A stretch of 64,000 nt of DNA from Herbinix sp. (lineage in GTDB: Bacteria > Bacillota > Clostridia > Lachnospirales > Lachnospiraceae), in assembly GCA_029256105.1 (NCBI GenBank), contig JAQSYO010000002.1, positions 62,001-126,000 on the forward strand, in the 5' to 3' direction. Both the position numbers and the translations under genes were made by a program. The notes under the pieces are model-generated. The model made no database searches and had not been told where the DNA came from. It saw only the letters and a program-made list of their open reading frames with translations. This document shows, in pieces, positions 41,157-50,619 of the stretch. The stretch's first letter is position 1; each line of letters begins with the position of its first letter.

Positions 41157-43355
41157 CTATAACTTGAACTTATCGACAATAGATTTTAATCCGTTTGCAA
41201 ATTCGGTATTTTCTTTTGCCATTACTTGAGTGTTATTCGTTAATGCTACAATGTTGGTATTCTTCTCAGCTACATCATTTACCCCTTCGGAGGCTTCATT
41301 TACCATCAAATTAATCTCTGATATAGACTCGGAAATACCGAGAACACTGGTATTAAGCATATCAATCTGTGTATGGATACCTCCCATGGTTTCATTCATG
41401 GTGGTAGCATCAAAATTGTATTTCTCGCTGTTGTTCATAAAATTAGCGTAGTCAACTAAGACGTTATTTTCTAAGAAATCTAAGGTCTGTTCCAGACTCT
41501 TCGACATGTTTTCCACAGCTTTGTATACCTCATTCACAATGTCGGTAATATTTGCCACTGTTTTTGAGGACTGGTTAGCCAGAATACCAATCTCGCTGGC
41601 TACAACCGAAAAACCGCTTCCTGCTTCACCGGCACGGGCTGCTTCGATGGAGGCATTCAATGCGAGTAAATTGGTTTGACTTGCAATTTCTTTGATTGTC
41701 TTTGTAAGAACACTAATTTTCTGGACTGCTTTCGCTTGTTCAAGGGCAGCATCCGTTCTAAGTTTTACTTCTTCATATACTTTCTTTGTCTTATCGGTGG
41801 CACGTTCCGTTGTAGATTTTAAATCAAGTGCACTATAGATTAAATCGGTGGATAGCTTTGATCCAAAAGTTACCTTATCAATCATATCCTTTGAATTGTT
41901 ACCAATTTGCTCGATAGCTCCATAGATTTGCTCTGTTGTGGCAGCTGTTTCCTCCATACTTGCTGAAAGTTCTTCTGCAGTAGCTGAATTATCTGATGCA
42001 TGGTCGTTAACAGAGTGGGAGATACCGCTCAGATTTTCGGAGGATTCTGTAATTTTACCTGAGACCTCACTAATATGTAAAATCATTGTTTTTAGGACAT
42101 CACGCATTTTCTCGATTGCCCGGCTCATTTCTCCGGTCTCATCCTTTTGAGAGGATAAATTAGCAAAGGAGTTATCCACGGTAAAATCTAACTCAGCAGT
42201 TTTGTTAATCAAGTGTGTGATTTTCTGAATGGATTTGGTTATTGTACCTGTAAATAAATATGCAAAAGTGGTCAGGATAGCAATGAGTATTATACTAATT
42301 AATAAGGATTGTGAAACGACTTTATCTAAGGCAGAGAATACTTCTGACCGATCGGCCGCAACGAAAAGAGTCCAACTATTGTCCAAATTCGTACTATAAC
42401 CTGCATATTTACTTACACCGTTAAAGCTATAAGTAACAATTTTGGTATCTGAAATTTTACTACTATTAACTTTAGAAATAATACTGTTTAATTCATCGTT
42501 ATCAACTTTTGTCCCGATTAAACTATCGTCAGGATGATATACGAAGGAACCATCTGTATCTAGAATAAATGCATATCCTGTTTCATAATCTCCTATATTA
42601 ATCTCTGAGAGAGAACTGCTAAAGGCAGAGACCTTTACATTCGTGATAATTGCTCCGGTAAATTCTGTTACCGCCATTTCGTGTTCATTTGATCCTGGTA
42701 AAACGTTTGATCCCGTGACAGGTGCAGTATCTTCACTTATTGAGGAGGAACCTTGATCAGGTAGGGTTTCGACTATTGGTAAAGTATCTTTCCTTTCGGC
42801 GATAGGACCCATGATCATATCGGTTCGAAGTGGAATGGCAAAGGTAACGCAGGCGTCACCAGAACTTTCGGAAGTAAATACATTACCCTGCGCACTGAGG
42901 CCACTGGATACCATTTCACTAAAATAGTCTTCGCCAGAGAGGTCTTTTCCTATGAGGGAGCTATCCGTACTGTATAGAACGATGCCATTTACATCTACCA
43001 AGCTGATGTTTTCATTGGAGGAGTTAGTATTTAAGAACATGCTAACTAACTCTTCCACTTCGGTTACGTCTTCTTTGCCACCGGAATTTACGAAGTTTGA
43101 TATTACAGAAGAGCTCATCATAAAATTTGCAGATTGACTAATTTGCTGTACGGTATCCGATATGTTTTTGTTGTAGGACTCAGCCATATTCTGCATTGTT
43201 ATTTCAGTACTACTTGTAATGGCATCCTTACTTACTTTCCCCATAAATAGAGAATTAACTAAAACTGCAATTAGAATGGAGCAAGTGCAGAGTAAGGCAA
43301 CCTTTGCCTTAATAGAGAAAAAAGATTTTTTGTTATTATTGTACTTTTTGACCAT
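41157..43355 (-). CDS. Methyl-accepting chemotaxis protein with Cache-type sensor
   Basis: This 732-residue transmembrane chemoreceptor has a basic N-terminus and helix (about 15-40), an extracytoplasmic dCache-like sensor (about 41-345: [75 protein letters not shown]), a second helix (about 350-370), HAMP (about 371-425) and the signalling domain with the hairpin tip [35 protein letters not shown] Ser/Pro/Glu-rich stretch (about 185-228) lies in the sensor and looks like a disordered insertion. It talks to CheA/CheW encoded elsewhere. Ligand unknown. Confidence 0.95.
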   Translation of the reverse strand: MVKKYNNNKKSFFSIKAKVALLCTCSILIAVLVNSLFMGKVSKDAITSSTEITMQNMAESYNKNISDTVQQISQSANFMMSSSVISNFVNSGGKEDVTEVEELVSMFLNTNSSNENISLVDVNGIVLYSTDSSLIGKDLSGEDYFSEMVSSGLSAQGNVFTSESSGDACVTFAIPLRTDMIMGPIAERKDTLPIVETLPDQGSSSISEDTAPVTGSNVLPGSNEHEMAVTEFTGAIITNVKVSAFSSSLSEINIGDYETGYAFILDTDGSFVYHPDDSLIGTKVDNDELNSIISKVNSSKISDTKIVTYSFNGVSKYAGYSTNLDNSWTLFVAADRSEVFSALDKVVSQSLLISIILIAILTTFAYLFTGTITKSIQKITHLINKTAELDFTVDNSFANLSSQKDETGEMSRAIEKMRDVLKTMILHISEVSGKITESSENLSGISHSVNDHASDNSATAEELSASMEETAATTEQIYGAIEQIGNNSKDMIDKVTFGSKLSTDLIYSALDLKSTTERATDKTKKVYEEVKLRTDAALEQAKAVQKISVLTKTIKEIASQTNLLALNASIEAARAGEAGSGFSVVASEIGILANQSSKTVANITDIVNEVYKAVENMSKSLEQTLDFLENNVLVDYANFMNNSEKYNFDATTMNETMGGIHTQIDMLNTSVLGISESISEINLMVNEASEGVNDVAEKNTNIVALTNNTQVMAKENTEFANGLKSIVDKFKL

Positions 43356-43620
43356 GATGTAATCCTTCCTTTTTCGTTAGTATGTTTGAGCAATTAAGGC
43401 TATGTAAATAAAAACGATTACTGCCTCAGTTCATTTTTTTCTTAACGTAATCTTACGGTGGAGTTGTGGAGGCTATGTGAAGACATCGTGAAAAATTGAT
43501 GAAGTCTTTCCATTTACAGGAATAAGGTATTCGATAGGTATTAAGAGATAGCTTGTTTTCCGTAAATAAATGAAATATAATGGTATTAATTTCAAAGTAT
43601 TAGTGTGTAGGAGGTCAATG

Positions 43621-44646
43621 ATGGATACAATAGAATATATTATTAAAACAATAGAAACACTTGTAAATATTCCGAGCCCCTCTGGATTTACGAAAGAAGT
43701 GATGGGATTTGTGAAAGCGGAAGCGGAGCATTTTGGCTATGATAGTGAGTACAGTCAAAAAGGTGGATTAGTCATATCGGTTAAGGGGAAAAGTAAGGAA
43801 ACCTTAGGATTGTCAGCGCATGTAGATACATTAGGTGCTATGGTTCGTTCTATTGATGCGGAAGGAACCTTAAAATTCACTTTAGTCGGTGGATATACGA
43901 TGCACAGTGTAGAAGGCAGCTACTGCAAGATTCATACGAGAGGAGGCCAGACCTATACTGGTACGATTTTAATAAAAAGTGCTTCTGTTCATAGCTATGA
44001 TGATGCAAGGACTCTTGAGCGTACAGATCGGAATATGCTAATTCGCATCGATGAACCGGTGAAAAGTAAAGAGGATGTATTGGCACTTGGGATTAACAGC
44101 GGAGATTATATCAGTTTTAGCCCGAAGTTCCATTACACCGATGCGGGATTTATCAAATCCAGGCATTTGGATGATAAGGCTTCCGTTGCAATATTGCTTG
44201 GAATGTTGAAGGGAATGTCAGAAGAAAATCAGGTACCGGAGAAGAATTTGAAAATACTCATTAGTAATTTTGAAGAAGTTGGTTATGGCGCAAGCTGGAT
44301 ACCTAAGGAGATTAAGGAATTCTTAGCAATTGATATGGGCGCAATTGGAGATGATTTGAATGGCAATGAATACTCTGTTACCATCTGTGCAAAGGATTCT
44401 TCCGGACCCTACGATTATGATATGACCAATCGTTTAATTACACTTGCAAAAGAGCGAGAAATTGATTATGTAATTGATATCTTTCCTCATTATGGATCGG
44501 ATGTTTCTTCCGCATTACGAGGCGGCAATGATATCTGTGGAGCATTAATTGGTCCGGGGGTACATGCTTCTCATGGAATGGAGAGAACTCATAAAAGTGG
44601 ACTTGAGAATACACTCAAACTGATAAAAGGTTATGTGGGAGTATAA
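43621..44646 (+). CDS. M42-family metallo-aminopeptidase
   Basis: ATG 43621 (GGAGG 6 nt upstream) gives 341 residues; a second ATG 3 nt earlier is possible and the longer frame from 43570 is not needed. The binuclear metal site is visible: GLSAHVDTLGAM (first His/Asp), SRHLDDKASVAIL (bridging Asp), NFEEVGYGA (catalytic Glu pair), AIDMGAIGDD and the late GPGVHASHGMERTHKSG (last His). These cytosolic enzymes of the PepA/FrvX/TET type trim short peptides. The call as glutamyl or general aminopeptidase cannot be refined. A clean terminator follows. Confidence 0.95.
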   Translation: MDTIEYIIKTIETLVNIPSPSGFTKEVMGFVKAEAEHFGYDSEYSQKGGLVISVKGKSKETLGLSAHVDTLGAMVRSIDAEGTLKFTLVGGYTMHSVEGSYCKIHTRGGQTYTGTILIKSASVHSYDDARTLERTDRNMLIRIDEPVKSKEDVLALGINSGDYISFSPKFHYTDAGFIKSRHLDDKASVAILLGMLKGMSEENQVPEKNLKILISNFEEVGYGASWIPKEIKEFLAIDMGAIGDDLNGNEYSVTICAKDSSGPYDYDMTNRLITLAKEREIDYVIDIFPHYGSDVSSALRGGNDICGALIGPGVHASHGMERTHKSGLENTLKLIKGYVGV

Positions 44647-44724
44647 TTTAGAAAAAAATCAAATACCCTGAAATGTTCAACCATAAATAATAAAAATAAA
44701 GTAAATAAATTATTAAATGAAATG

Positions 44725-44751
44725 AGTCAACCCAAAGTGGTTGACTTTTTT
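44725..44751 (+). terminator. Terminator after the M42 peptidase gene
   Basis: AGTCAACC caaagt GGTTGACT is followed by TTTTTTATTTT. Confidence 0.92.
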
Positions 44752-44807
44752 ATTTTCTTATAATTAGAAAAGTACCTATTTTTACAGAGTATATATATAT
44801 AAAATTT

Positions 44808-44861
44808 GTTTGATATATCAAACACGATGTGATAATATGAAAATATCATAATGATATATCA
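44808..44861 (+). promoter_or_regulatory. Repressor-controlled promoter of the first glycan operon
   Basis: The perfect palindrome GTTTGATATATCAAAC (44808-44823) overlaps a -35 box TTGATA (44810-44815). After 17 bp comes TAATAT (44833-44838). A second copy of the TGATATATCA core lies at 44852-44861, near the expected transcription start. The same core recurs around the GntR/LacI-type repressor gene at 50.3-50.6 kb, so this is its probable operator pair. Confidence 0.8.
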
Positions 44862-44916
44862 ATAAAGACTTACAGTATTAACTGCAATAGGATGATAGGA
44901 AGGAGAATTATCATTT

Positions 44917-46773
44917 ATGGGAGAAGTAGTAGTATGTGGCATTCCTTTTGATAAGGGAATGGATGAGGCAAGAAAGGCTTTAAATTATGTAAAAGAGAAT
45001 GGGTTTACCTCTGTACAGATTTATGTTTATTGGAGAGATTTTGAACCGGAACAAAGAGGTAGTTTTCATTGGGATACTTATGATAAATCAGTCAGATTGA
45101 TACAAGAAGCTGGCTTAAAGTTTGTTCCGTTTCTCTTAATGGGACCCAAATATGCAGCGCCGGATTGGTGGTTGAAGAGCGAGCAACACCAGGGACTTGT
45201 TTGTTTGGAGCATAGAATAGAAAATCCGATTGAATCAGTTTGGAACATAGGCTTCAGAGCTGAAATAGACAGGGTATTAAAAGCGTTTGCAGATCATTAT
45301 CTACCATGGGGAGTATTAGAGAGTATACAGCCGGGTATTTGTGGCGATTATGGTGAGGCAATCTTCCCTGTAGTAGGCAATTGGCCAGGTGATTACCATA
45401 CACACAGGGGGTTTTGGTGTGGAGGTGAGGACGCGATTACGGATTTCCAATTAGAAATGCAGAGGAAATATAGTACCATTTCAACGTTGAATATGAAATG
45501 GCGGACTGCTTACCAATCCTTTTATGAAGTAAAACCCTTCCTCAGGGTATTTCAACCGAGTCGAACAGCGTATTTAGATTTTCTTCTATGGTACCATAAA
45601 TCAATGACGACATATGCCGAGTTTTGGATGGAATCCTGCAGAAAGCATTTTCCTGATACTCCGATTTACTTGTGTACGGGAGGTGTGGAGGAACCACAAC
45701 ATGGTTCATCCTTTTCTGACCAGGCTAAGATTGCTGCAAAATATCAGGGTGGTATCCGGTTAACGAATGAAGGCAATAACTTTTATGAAAACACCTACCT
45801 TACCATCCATATGCATAGTGCCTGTGAATATTATGGGGCTTATATGGGGCTTGAACCAGTTGGACCAATCTTACCGATTGGTGTTGCTGTTCGTATGTAC
45901 GGAAGCATTGCTTATGGGAATCGTCAGGTGTTCCATTATTACGGGAATCTGATGAATCATAGTGAGGAGACCGGTGGAGCTGCTTATGTAAAACAATACG
46001 GTCAGTACATAGGAGAAAGAAATACAAAGCAAGACATAACATTTTTCTGGCCTTTAGAGGAAGCGCTTCTTAGTGGAAATCCAATTTCTGATAATATCAG
46101 GGAATCAATTTGTTCTATTCGTAAAAAATATATGATTAATGTAGCGGATGAGCAGATGGTTTTGGATGATGCATTAAATAATAGCAAACTTCTTGTTCTA
46201 TTGGATACGAGTGTGATTAGAGCTGAAGTTTTAGAGAAAATTGCAAACTGGGTTGAAGATGGAGGGGTTCTTTTGGCGAACTGCCACCCCCATGATTTGG
46301 AGGACCATGTTGTAGAACGATTTGAATCGATATTTGGTATGAATGGGGAATCTGAGGAAGTCTGGGGGCATAGCGAATATATCGTACATGCACTTCCTTG
46401 GATGTTGAAATCCAATACTCTTTTGAGCCAACACTCCATGGTAGCATGGAATAAGTTAGATCCCTCTGTGACTCCGCTGATGAAAAATATAGAACATAAT
46501 CATGGTGCGGTTACAACGAAGGAAGCCTATTGTTCCTTCGCAAATCAATTCGGAAAAGGCATGGGAATTTATTTTGCTGCACCTTTAGATCTGGATGCAC
46601 AGGCGGATGCGATATGGACACCTTCTCTGGCTTTCTCCTATCTGCTGGAAGACTGCTGCAGGTATTTTACAAATACAGAGCCACTGATTTTGGAGGAGAA
46701 TCAAACGGTAGGAACCATAATTAACGATAAATTATGGAGCTTAAGGGAAGATGGAGCTATAATGATCAAGTAG
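44917..46773 (+). CDS. GH42/GH14-like glycoside hydrolase
   Basis: This 618-residue protein has no signal peptide and a start supported by AAGGAG. The N-terminal about 350 residues look like a clan GH-A type barrel (GFTSVQIYVYWRDFEPEQRGSFHWDTYDKSVRLIQEAGLKFVPFL) as in GH42 galactosidases and GH14. The conserved-looking block SIQPGICGDYGEAIFP offers Glu147 as acid/base; Glu285 (TNEGNN) or Glu313 (GLEPVGP) could be the nucleophile. Residues about 370-560 form an alpha/beta domain like the trimerisation domain of GH42 (LLVLLDTSVIRAEVLEKIANWVEDGGVLLANC). Newer families with this architecture (for example GH164, GH165) are alternatives. It is the first gene of a two-gene operon with GH3. Confidence 0.65.
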   Translation: MGEVVVCGIPFDKGMDEARKALNYVKENGFTSVQIYVYWRDFEPEQRGSFHWDTYDKSVRLIQEAGLKFVPFLLMGPKYAAPDWWLKSEQHQGLVCLEHRIENPIESVWNIGFRAEIDRVLKAFADHYLPWGVLESIQPGICGDYGEAIFPVVGNWPGDYHTHRGFWCGGEDAITDFQLEMQRKYSTISTLNMKWRTAYQSFYEVKPFLRVFQPSRTAYLDFLLWYHKSMTTYAEFWMESCRKHFPDTPIYLCTGGVEEPQHGSSFSDQAKIAAKYQGGIRLTNEGNNFYENTYLTIHMHSACEYYGAYMGLEPVGPILPIGVAVRMYGSIAYGNRQVFHYYGNLMNHSEETGGAAYVKQYGQYIGERNTKQDITFFWPLEEALLSGNPISDNIRESICSIRKKYMINVADEQMVLDDALNNSKLLVLLDTSVIRAEVLEKIANWVEDGGVLLANCHPHDLEDHVVERFESIFGMNGESEEVWGHSEYIVHALPWMLKSNTLLSQHSMVAWNKLDPSVTPLMKNIEHNHGAVTTKEAYCSFANQFGKGMGIYFAAPLDLDAQADAIWTPSLAFSYLLEDCCRYFTNTEPLILEENQTVGTIINDKLWSLREDGAIMIK

Positions 46774-46789
46774 AAGGGACATTACTGTT

Positions 46790-48913
46790 ATGAAATATTA
46801 TGAGAGAACAAGTGAATTTAGAGAGAAAGCTGAAAAACTGGTAGCACAAATGACTTTGGAAGAAAAGGTGTTCCAGACGGTACATACGGCTCCTGCCATT
46901 GAACGGCTGGGTATAAAATCATATAATTGGTGGAATGAGGCTTTGCACGGGGTGGCTCGTGCCGGAGTGGCAACGATATTTCCGCAAGCGATCGGGTTAG
47001 CGGCTTCCTTTGATGAAGAATTAGTTTATGAAGTAGCTGAGGCTATCGCTACAGAGGGCAGAGCGAAATTCAATATGCAGCAGCGTTATAACGATACCGA
47101 TATCTACAAAGGTCTTACCTTCTGGGCTCCGAATATCAATATATTCCGTGATCCAAGATGGGGGAGAGGACATGAGACATTCGGCGAGGATCCCTATCTT
47201 ACCTCAAGACTTGCAGTGAAGTATATTAACGCAATGCAAGGTGATGGAGAATACATGAAAGTGGCTGCTTGTGCGAAACATTTTGCAGTCCATTCCGGGC
47301 CTGAAAATATTAGGCACAGTTTTAATGCGGTAGTATCAAAAAAAGATCTTTACGAAACTTATCTTCCGGCTTTTGAAGCTGCAGTAAAGGAAGCGCATGT
47401 GGAAGCGGTTATGGGAGCATATAACCGGATGAATGGGGAACCTTGCTGTGGCAGTAAAACACTCTTAGATGAGATATTACGTAACGATTGGGGCTTTGAG
47501 GGACATGTGACCTCGGATTGTGGGGCAATTGTAGATTTTCATGAGCATCATAGAGTAACAGATGGGCCTGTACAGTCAGCTGCTATGGCGATGGAGAATG
47601 GCTGTGATCTGAATTGCGGTAAAATGTTTTTTTATCTGCAAAAAGCTGTAGAAGATGGGCTACTATCTGAGAAAACGCTAGATGCAGCGGTGACAAGACT
47701 GTTGATGACCAGGATGAAGCTGGGATTGTTTGAGGATAAGAATGATATACCATTTGCGACGATTGATTATCACAACGTAGATACCGCTTCTATGCGTAAG
47801 TTGAATTTAGAGGTGGCTAAAAAAACGGTTGTATTATTAAAGAATCAAGAGGAAATCCTTCCTCTACAGAAAAGCAAGATAAAAACCCTAGGAGTTATTG
47901 GTCCGAATGCGAATAGCCGTAATGCCCTGGTTGGTAATTATGAAGGTACTGCTTCCCGTTATGTCACGATATTGGAAGGACTCCAGGATTATTTGGGAGA
48001 AGAGGTTACGGTGCGTTATTCGGAAGGATGCCATCTGTATCTGGAGCATGTCAGTGACTTTGGTATATGCAATGACCGTCTTTCCGAAGTAAAGGCTGTT
48101 TGCGAAGAAAGTGATGTAATAATTGCTTGCTTTGGTTTGGATTCCAGTATAGAAGGAGAAGAAGGAGATCCGAATAATAAATATGCCAGTGGAGACAAAA
48201 CTAGTTTGGAACTGCCGGGAATTCAACAACAAGTGTTGAAAGCGATATGTGACAGTGGCAAGCCGGTTATACTTGTGATGCTATCCGGAAGTTCATTGTC
48301 AATTGGAGAAGAGGAACAGAGAGTAAAGGCTATCTTGCAAGCTTGGTACCCGGGGGCACAGGGTGGTCGTGCGGTAGCTGAATTATTATTTGGCGAGCGG
48401 TCACCAGAGGGAAAGCTTCCAGTCACCTTCTATGATTCGATTAATGATTTGCCGGAATTTACAGATTATACGATGGAGAATAGAACCTATCGTTATATGG
48501 ATAATGAGGCATTGTATCCCTTTGGTTATGGATTATCCTATACAACCTTTACGCTAAATGAGGTGGAATTTATACGTAAACAGGAGGAAGGGATTTCTGT
48601 TATAATTCGTTCGGAAGTTATCAACACAGGTGCAATGGAAGGGGCTCAGACCCTGCAGGTATATATTAAAGCTCCTTATGAAAAAGCACCCAAATACCAA
48701 TTAAAGGGGTTGAAAAAAATCAACTTACATTCCGGTGAGAGTAAAAAAGTTGAGATTGTATTGGAACAGGATGCTTTTTGTACTTATGATGAGGATGGGA
48801 TTAAGAAGCTGTATTCAGGAGAATATAGAATTTATATCGGATTTAATCAACCCGATTCTCGCAGTATCGCCTTAACAGGACATATACCTATCTGTAAATC
48901 AGTCTTATTGTAA
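46790..48913 (+). CDS. GH3 beta-glycosidase (xylosidase/arabinofuranosidase-like)
   Basis: This 707-residue cytoplasmic GH3 begins 16 bp after the preceding gene. The first barrel (YNWWNEALHGVARAGVATIFPQAIGLAASFD; APNINIFRDPRWGRGHETFGEDPYLTS; CAKHFAVHSGPE) carries the nucleophile Asp243 in GHVTSDCGAI. The alpha/beta sandwich domain follows (VVLLKNQEEILPLQK … SSIEGEEGDPNNK), and a fibronectin-III-like C-terminal domain closes it (about 610-700). The NWWNEALHG block is typical of beta-xylosidase or xylosidase/arabinofuranosidase GH3 enzymes rather than beta-glucosidases. Substrate inferred. Confidence 0.93.
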   Translation: MKYYERTSEFREKAEKLVAQMTLEEKVFQTVHTAPAIERLGIKSYNWWNEALHGVARAGVATIFPQAIGLAASFDEELVYEVAEAIATEGRAKFNMQQRYNDTDIYKGLTFWAPNINIFRDPRWGRGHETFGEDPYLTSRLAVKYINAMQGDGEYMKVAACAKHFAVHSGPENIRHSFNAVVSKKDLYETYLPAFEAAVKEAHVEAVMGAYNRMNGEPCCGSKTLLDEILRNDWGFEGHVTSDCGAIVDFHEHHRVTDGPVQSAAMAMENGCDLNCGKMFFYLQKAVEDGLLSEKTLDAAVTRLLMTRMKLGLFEDKNDIPFATIDYHNVDTASMRKLNLEVAKKTVVLLKNQEEILPLQKSKIKTLGVIGPNANSRNALVGNYEGTASRYVTILEGLQDYLGEEVTVRYSEGCHLYLEHVSDFGICNDRLSEVKAVCEESDVIIACFGLDSSIEGEEGDPNNKYASGDKTSLELPGIQQQVLKAICDSGKPVILVMLSGSSLSIGEEEQRVKAILQAWYPGAQGGRAVAELLFGERSPEGKLPVTFYDSINDLPEFTDYTMENRTYRYMDNEALYPFGYGLSYTTFTLNEVEFIRKQEEGISVIIRSEVINTGAMEGAQTLQVYIKAPYEKAPKYQLKGLKKINLHSGESKKVEIVLEQDAFCTYDEDGIKKLYSGEYRIYIGFNQPDSRSIALTGHIPICKSVLL

Positions 48914-48991
48914 CAGATATTTTATTGTTAAATATGTGGATATGAGGGCGTATGATTGCAATTTCATGATAATTAATAATAATCTATAGAT

Positions 48992-49056
48992 AAAGAAAAA
49001 GAGGAAGGCCTGACGGTAACAATATCTGTTACTGACCGGCCTTCCTCTTTTTCTTT
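48992..49056. terminator. Strong bidirectional terminator between GH3 and repressor genes
   Basis: A perfect 19-bp inverted repeat (48992-49010 and 49038-49056, AAAGAAAAAGAGGAAGGCC and its complement) encloses an inner GGTAAC/GTTACT stem. A-rich and T-rich flanks make it usable from both sides. Confidence 0.92.
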
Positions 49057-49102
49057 ACTTAAATTAAATTCTATCAATACGAAGGATAGGTTATATAATA
49101 GC

Positions 49103-50290
49103 TTATCTTGAAGGTGGTAATGTTGAACCACGGACGATTAATTGTACTGGAACCACGCATTTTTGAATTGCATATGCTGGATCTTTTAAAGAAGATAGCA
49201 GTATATGACTTATCTGTTTTCCGATTTCGGGAAAGTCCTGGCTAACTGTAGTAATGCCCATTTCTGTCTTTTGCGACCATACGGTATTATCAAAGCCGCA
49301 GATGCTCATGTCTTCCGGAACACGAATATTTAACTCCTTGCAGGAACAGAGAACAGAATATGCAACCTGATCGTTTTCCGCTTCAATGGCTGTTACCCCA
49401 TTAGTGTATAGCTTATTAATCAAGGAATTTAGCTCTGGTACGCTACTACCTGACATTGCGGTCTTCTCAGTCAGATGCCCAAGTGTGTTAACTACGTTAT
49501 CCATATTTACCGAAAGCCCCTGCTTGCGATGAGCATGGATGAAACCGCCGAAACGGTCACGTACGGAGGAGGTTTCTTCAATTGAAACATTACATAAAAA
49601 AGCAATTTTTTTATGACCAAGGGATAAAAGATGCTCTGTTAGCAGTTTTCCGCCTTCAAAATTATCGGATACAACATTATGAATATAGGAGCAATCATTT
49701 GTCTTATCAATGATAAGTACCGGCTTTCCGTTAATAACAAAGTTATTCAACATATCTAAATAGATTTTATTACCTTTTGGATAATATACTACACCTGCAA
49801 TATTTTGCTGCAATAACTGACGTATTGCATATTTTTCCTTGGAGGCATTCTCGCTCGTAATATAGATACCCATAAAGTATCCTGCTTCATTCACAACCTT
49901 ACTTACTTCGGTTACCGTGTCCATTAATCCACCTTTTGTTGTATCGAAAGGCAGTAAAAATGCAAAAGTATTAGAAGCCTGTGTAGGTGAGGCTGATAAA
50001 ATTTCTTTTTTAATAGTTGTATCCTTAGCAACAAAACTGCCTACCCCTCTTTTACGGTAAAGGATACCCTGATGCTCTAGATCCGTTATGGCTCTTTTCG
50101 CTGTGATACGACTGACACCATACTGAAGCGATAACTGTTTTTCCGTGCAGATCGGCTCATCATATGAGAAATCTCCGCTTTGAATTTTGGCAAAAATATC
50201 ATCAATGATGATTTCATATAGATTTTTTTTGCTGCTTGGAGTATTATCATTGAGGCCCTGTAAACTATCATCCCGGTTTATTGTTTCCAT
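49103..50290 (-). CDS. GntR/LacI-type hybrid transcriptional repressor (AraR-like)
   Basis: This 395-residue regulator has ATG 50290 after GGGGGAG. Residues about 22-92 are a GntR winged helix (NLYEIIIDDIFAKIQSGDFSYDEPICTEKQLSLQYGVSRITAKRAITDLEHQGILYRKRGVGSFV). Residues about 108-392 are a LacI/periplasmic-binding-protein-like sugar-binding domain (TFAFLLPF … GVVYYPKGN … GHKKIAFLC … CGFDNTVWSQKTEMGITTVSQD … LIVRGSTLPP). The combination is that of AraR of Bacillus. It stands between two glycan operons whose promoters share TGATATATCA palindromes, so it is the likely local repressor, released by an imported sugar. Confidence 0.93.
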   Translation of the reverse strand: METINRDDSLQGLNDNTPSSKKNLYEIIIDDIFAKIQSGDFSYDEPICTEKQLSLQYGVSRITAKRAITDLEHQGILYRKRGVGSFVAKDTTIKKEILSASPTQASNTFAFLLPFDTTKGGLMDTVTEVSKVVNEAGYFMGIYITSENASKEKYAIRQLLQQNIAGVVYYPKGNKIYLDMLNNFVINGKPVLIIDKTNDCSYIHNVVSDNFEGGKLLTEHLLSLGHKKIAFLCNVSIEETSSVRDRFGGFIHAHRKQGLSVNMDNVVNTLGHLTEKTAMSGSSVPELNSLINKLYTNGVTAIEAENDQVAYSVLCSCKELNIRVPEDMSICGFDNTVWSQKTEMGITTVSQDFPEIGKQISHILLSSLKDPAYAIQKCVVPVQLIVRGSTLPPSR

Positions 50291-50325
50291 AAATCTCCCC
50301 CTATCGTTGGGATATGCTCCTTAAT

Positions 50326-50354
50326 ATAGTATATCAAAGTGAGATAAAAGTCAA
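50326..50354 (-). promoter_or_regulatory. Promoter of the repressor gene with operator-like overlap
   Basis: On the minus strand TTGACT (50354-50349), 17 bp, TACTAT (50331-50326). The segment TTTGATATACTA across the -10 matches the operator with changes in one half, suggesting autoregulation. Confidence 0.6.
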
Positions 50355-50427
50355 ACAATAGATAGAGAAAAGAATTAATATAACAAGATGTTTTAAAATT
50401 GACTAAGAAAGTGGAATAAACGACGTA

Positions 50428-50437
50428 TGATATATCA
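50428..50437. promoter_or_regulatory. Additional operator core between repressor and importer genes
   Basis: TGATATATCA in the context GTATGATATATCAAAT sits roughly midway between the two divergent promoters. It could allow looping or joint control. The remainder of this 329-bp gap is AT-rich without other features. Confidence 0.6.
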
Positions 50438-50560
50438 AATAATAGGAGAAAATGAGGTGGAAAATTAAGTAACCTTTAGTTATAACGTACATATTAACTA
50501 GAAATAATAGGAAATAAAAATATAAGTGTACAAATTAAATAAAAAAATTAGATTTGGAGA

Positions 50561-50600
50561 TTGACATATCATAATAAATATGCAATAATATGATATATCA
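50561..50600 (+). promoter_or_regulatory. Promoter and two operators of the importer operon
   Basis: TTGACA (50561-50566), 17 bp, AATAAT (50584-50589). The -35 lies in TTGACATATCA (one change from the operator), and TGATATATCA at 50591-50600 covers the start-site region, mirroring the arrangement at 44808-44861. Confidence 0.7.
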
Positions 50601-50619
50601 AACAAGAGGAGGAAGTAGC

